This document shows, in pieces, positions 12,530 through 13,084 of a stretch of 13,084 nt of DNA; position 1 is the stretch's first letter, and each line of letters starts with the position of its first letter. The notes under the pieces were generated by a model, which saw only the letters and a list, made by a program, of their open reading frames with translations, made no database searches and was not told the origin of the DNA. Location: assembly GCA_036502165.1 (NCBI GenBank), contig DASXZC010000527.1, positions 1 to 13,084 of the forward strand, in the 5' to 3' direction. Source of the DNA: F-183 sp036502165. GTDB lineage: Bacteria > Acidobacteriota > Terriglobia > Bryobacterales > Bryobacteraceae. A program made the translations under genes and the position numbers.

Positions 12530-13084
12530 TCAGATGCTGAGTTCCGTCAACTGTTTCTTTCCCGAAAGTTCCCAGTCGAAAATGAACCGGGACACAAAAA
12601 CCGCCGTAAAAAGGTTTGCCAAAAGGCCGAGCACGAGCGTCACTGCGAAGCCCTTCACCTGGGTCGAACCGAAGATGAAGAGGAACAGGCACGACACGAC
12701 GGTCGTGACGTGCGTGTCGATGATGGTCAGAAACGCCTTGGCGAAACCGCTGTCGACCGATGCGAGCACACCTTTGCCCGATCGCAATTCTTCGCGAATA
12801 CGCTCGAAAATCAGCACATTCGAATCGACAGCCATACCGATTGTCAAAATGATTCCGGCGATCCCCGGCAACGTTAAGGTAGCGCCGAAGTAGCCGAGCA
12901 GCGCGATCAGAATGAGCGCGTTCAAAAACAGCGCGACCGTGGCATTAATGCCGGCCCGCTTGTAGTAGATCAGCATGCAGATCACAACGGCCAGGACTCC
13001 GGCGATACCGGCGATCATCCCGTTGCGGATCGATTCAGCCCCAAGCGAGGGACCGACCGACCGTTCCTCGAGGACCAAAAGCCT
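12530..13084 (-). CDS. secD: protein translocase subunit SecD, C-terminal part (5' end outside window)
   Basis: The minus-strand frame is open to the right edge, giving the last 184 residues of SecD. It begins near LEERSVGPSLGAESIRNG (residues 6-23 of the fragment), the conserved junction before the second membrane segment, and then shows TLPGIAGIILTIGMAVDSNV (71-90) and LIFERIREELRSG (91-103), the SecD proton-relay region, and three further membrane segments ending in VSRFIFDW (164-171). The first periplasmic domains are missing. The only in-window initiator, a TTG at 13078, is not a real start. The C-terminus ends shortly after the last membrane segment, normal for SecD. SecD precedes secF, as in most bacteria. 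Confidence 0.95.
   Translation of the reverse strand, partial: RLLVLEERSVGPSLGAESIRNGMIAGIAGVLAVVICMLIYYKRAGINATVALFLNALILIALLGYFGATLTLPGIAGIILTIGMAVDSNVLIFERIREELRSGKGVLASVDSGFAKAFLTIIDTHVTTVVSCLFLFIFGSTQVKGFAVTLVLGLLANLFTAVFVSRFIFDWELSGKKQLTELSI

Noticed and set aside
12197..12877. 226-codon plus-strand frame across the secD-secF junction
   Set aside because: Antisense to both sec genes; composition shows no domain.

Overview
This 13 kb window reads as chromosomal core DNA of a Gram-negative (diderm) bacterium. It carries outer-membrane assembly (BamD-like), TonB/ExbB/ExbD and SecDF genes, coding is dense, and the DNA is GC-rich. The gene style suggests Acidobacteriota, possibly the Solibacter/Bryobacter group: a BamD with a long Ala/Pro/Lys tail, an enlarged SecF, and SecDF next to TonB-ExbBD. 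That placement is inference from recalled family patterns, not a search.

Left block (1-3609, all minus strand, read right to left): rpe (ribulose-phosphate epimerase), a bamD-like TPR gene, a single-domain response regulator, yajQ (c-di-GMP-binding family) and a truncated alpha/beta hydrolase. The genes lie 17 to 21 nt apart or overlap stop-on-start (TAATG, TGATG), so they are probably one translationally coupled operon.

Middle block (3750-7248, plus strand): a GT-C-type membrane glycosyltransferase candidate, purB (adenylosuccinate lyase), then a 257-nt non-coding stretch rich in inverted repeats, and a second small response regulator that has lost the conserved receiver lysine. Two strong hairpins at 7292-7403 separate this block from the next by convergent termination.

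Right block (7426-13084, minus strand, read right to left): the end of secD, secF, tonB, exbB, two exbD paralogues and a TPR lipoprotein. This looks like one transcription unit joining two proton-motive-force-driven machines of the inner membrane. SecDF pulls secreted proteins across the membrane, and TonB-ExbBD sends energy to the outer membrane. Three spacers in it (secD-secF, tonB-exbB, exbB-exbD) are unusually long at 136 to 177 nt, and each contains hairpins.

No CRISPR array, tRNA, rRNA, transposon or phage gene was seen. The best candidate for something undescribed is the structured spacer upstream of the second response regulator (6587-6693, with a possible Shine-Dalgarno hairpin at 6790-6801). 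Next are the structured spacers of the secDF-tonB-exbBD unit. No novel multi-gene defence or metabolic system is evident.
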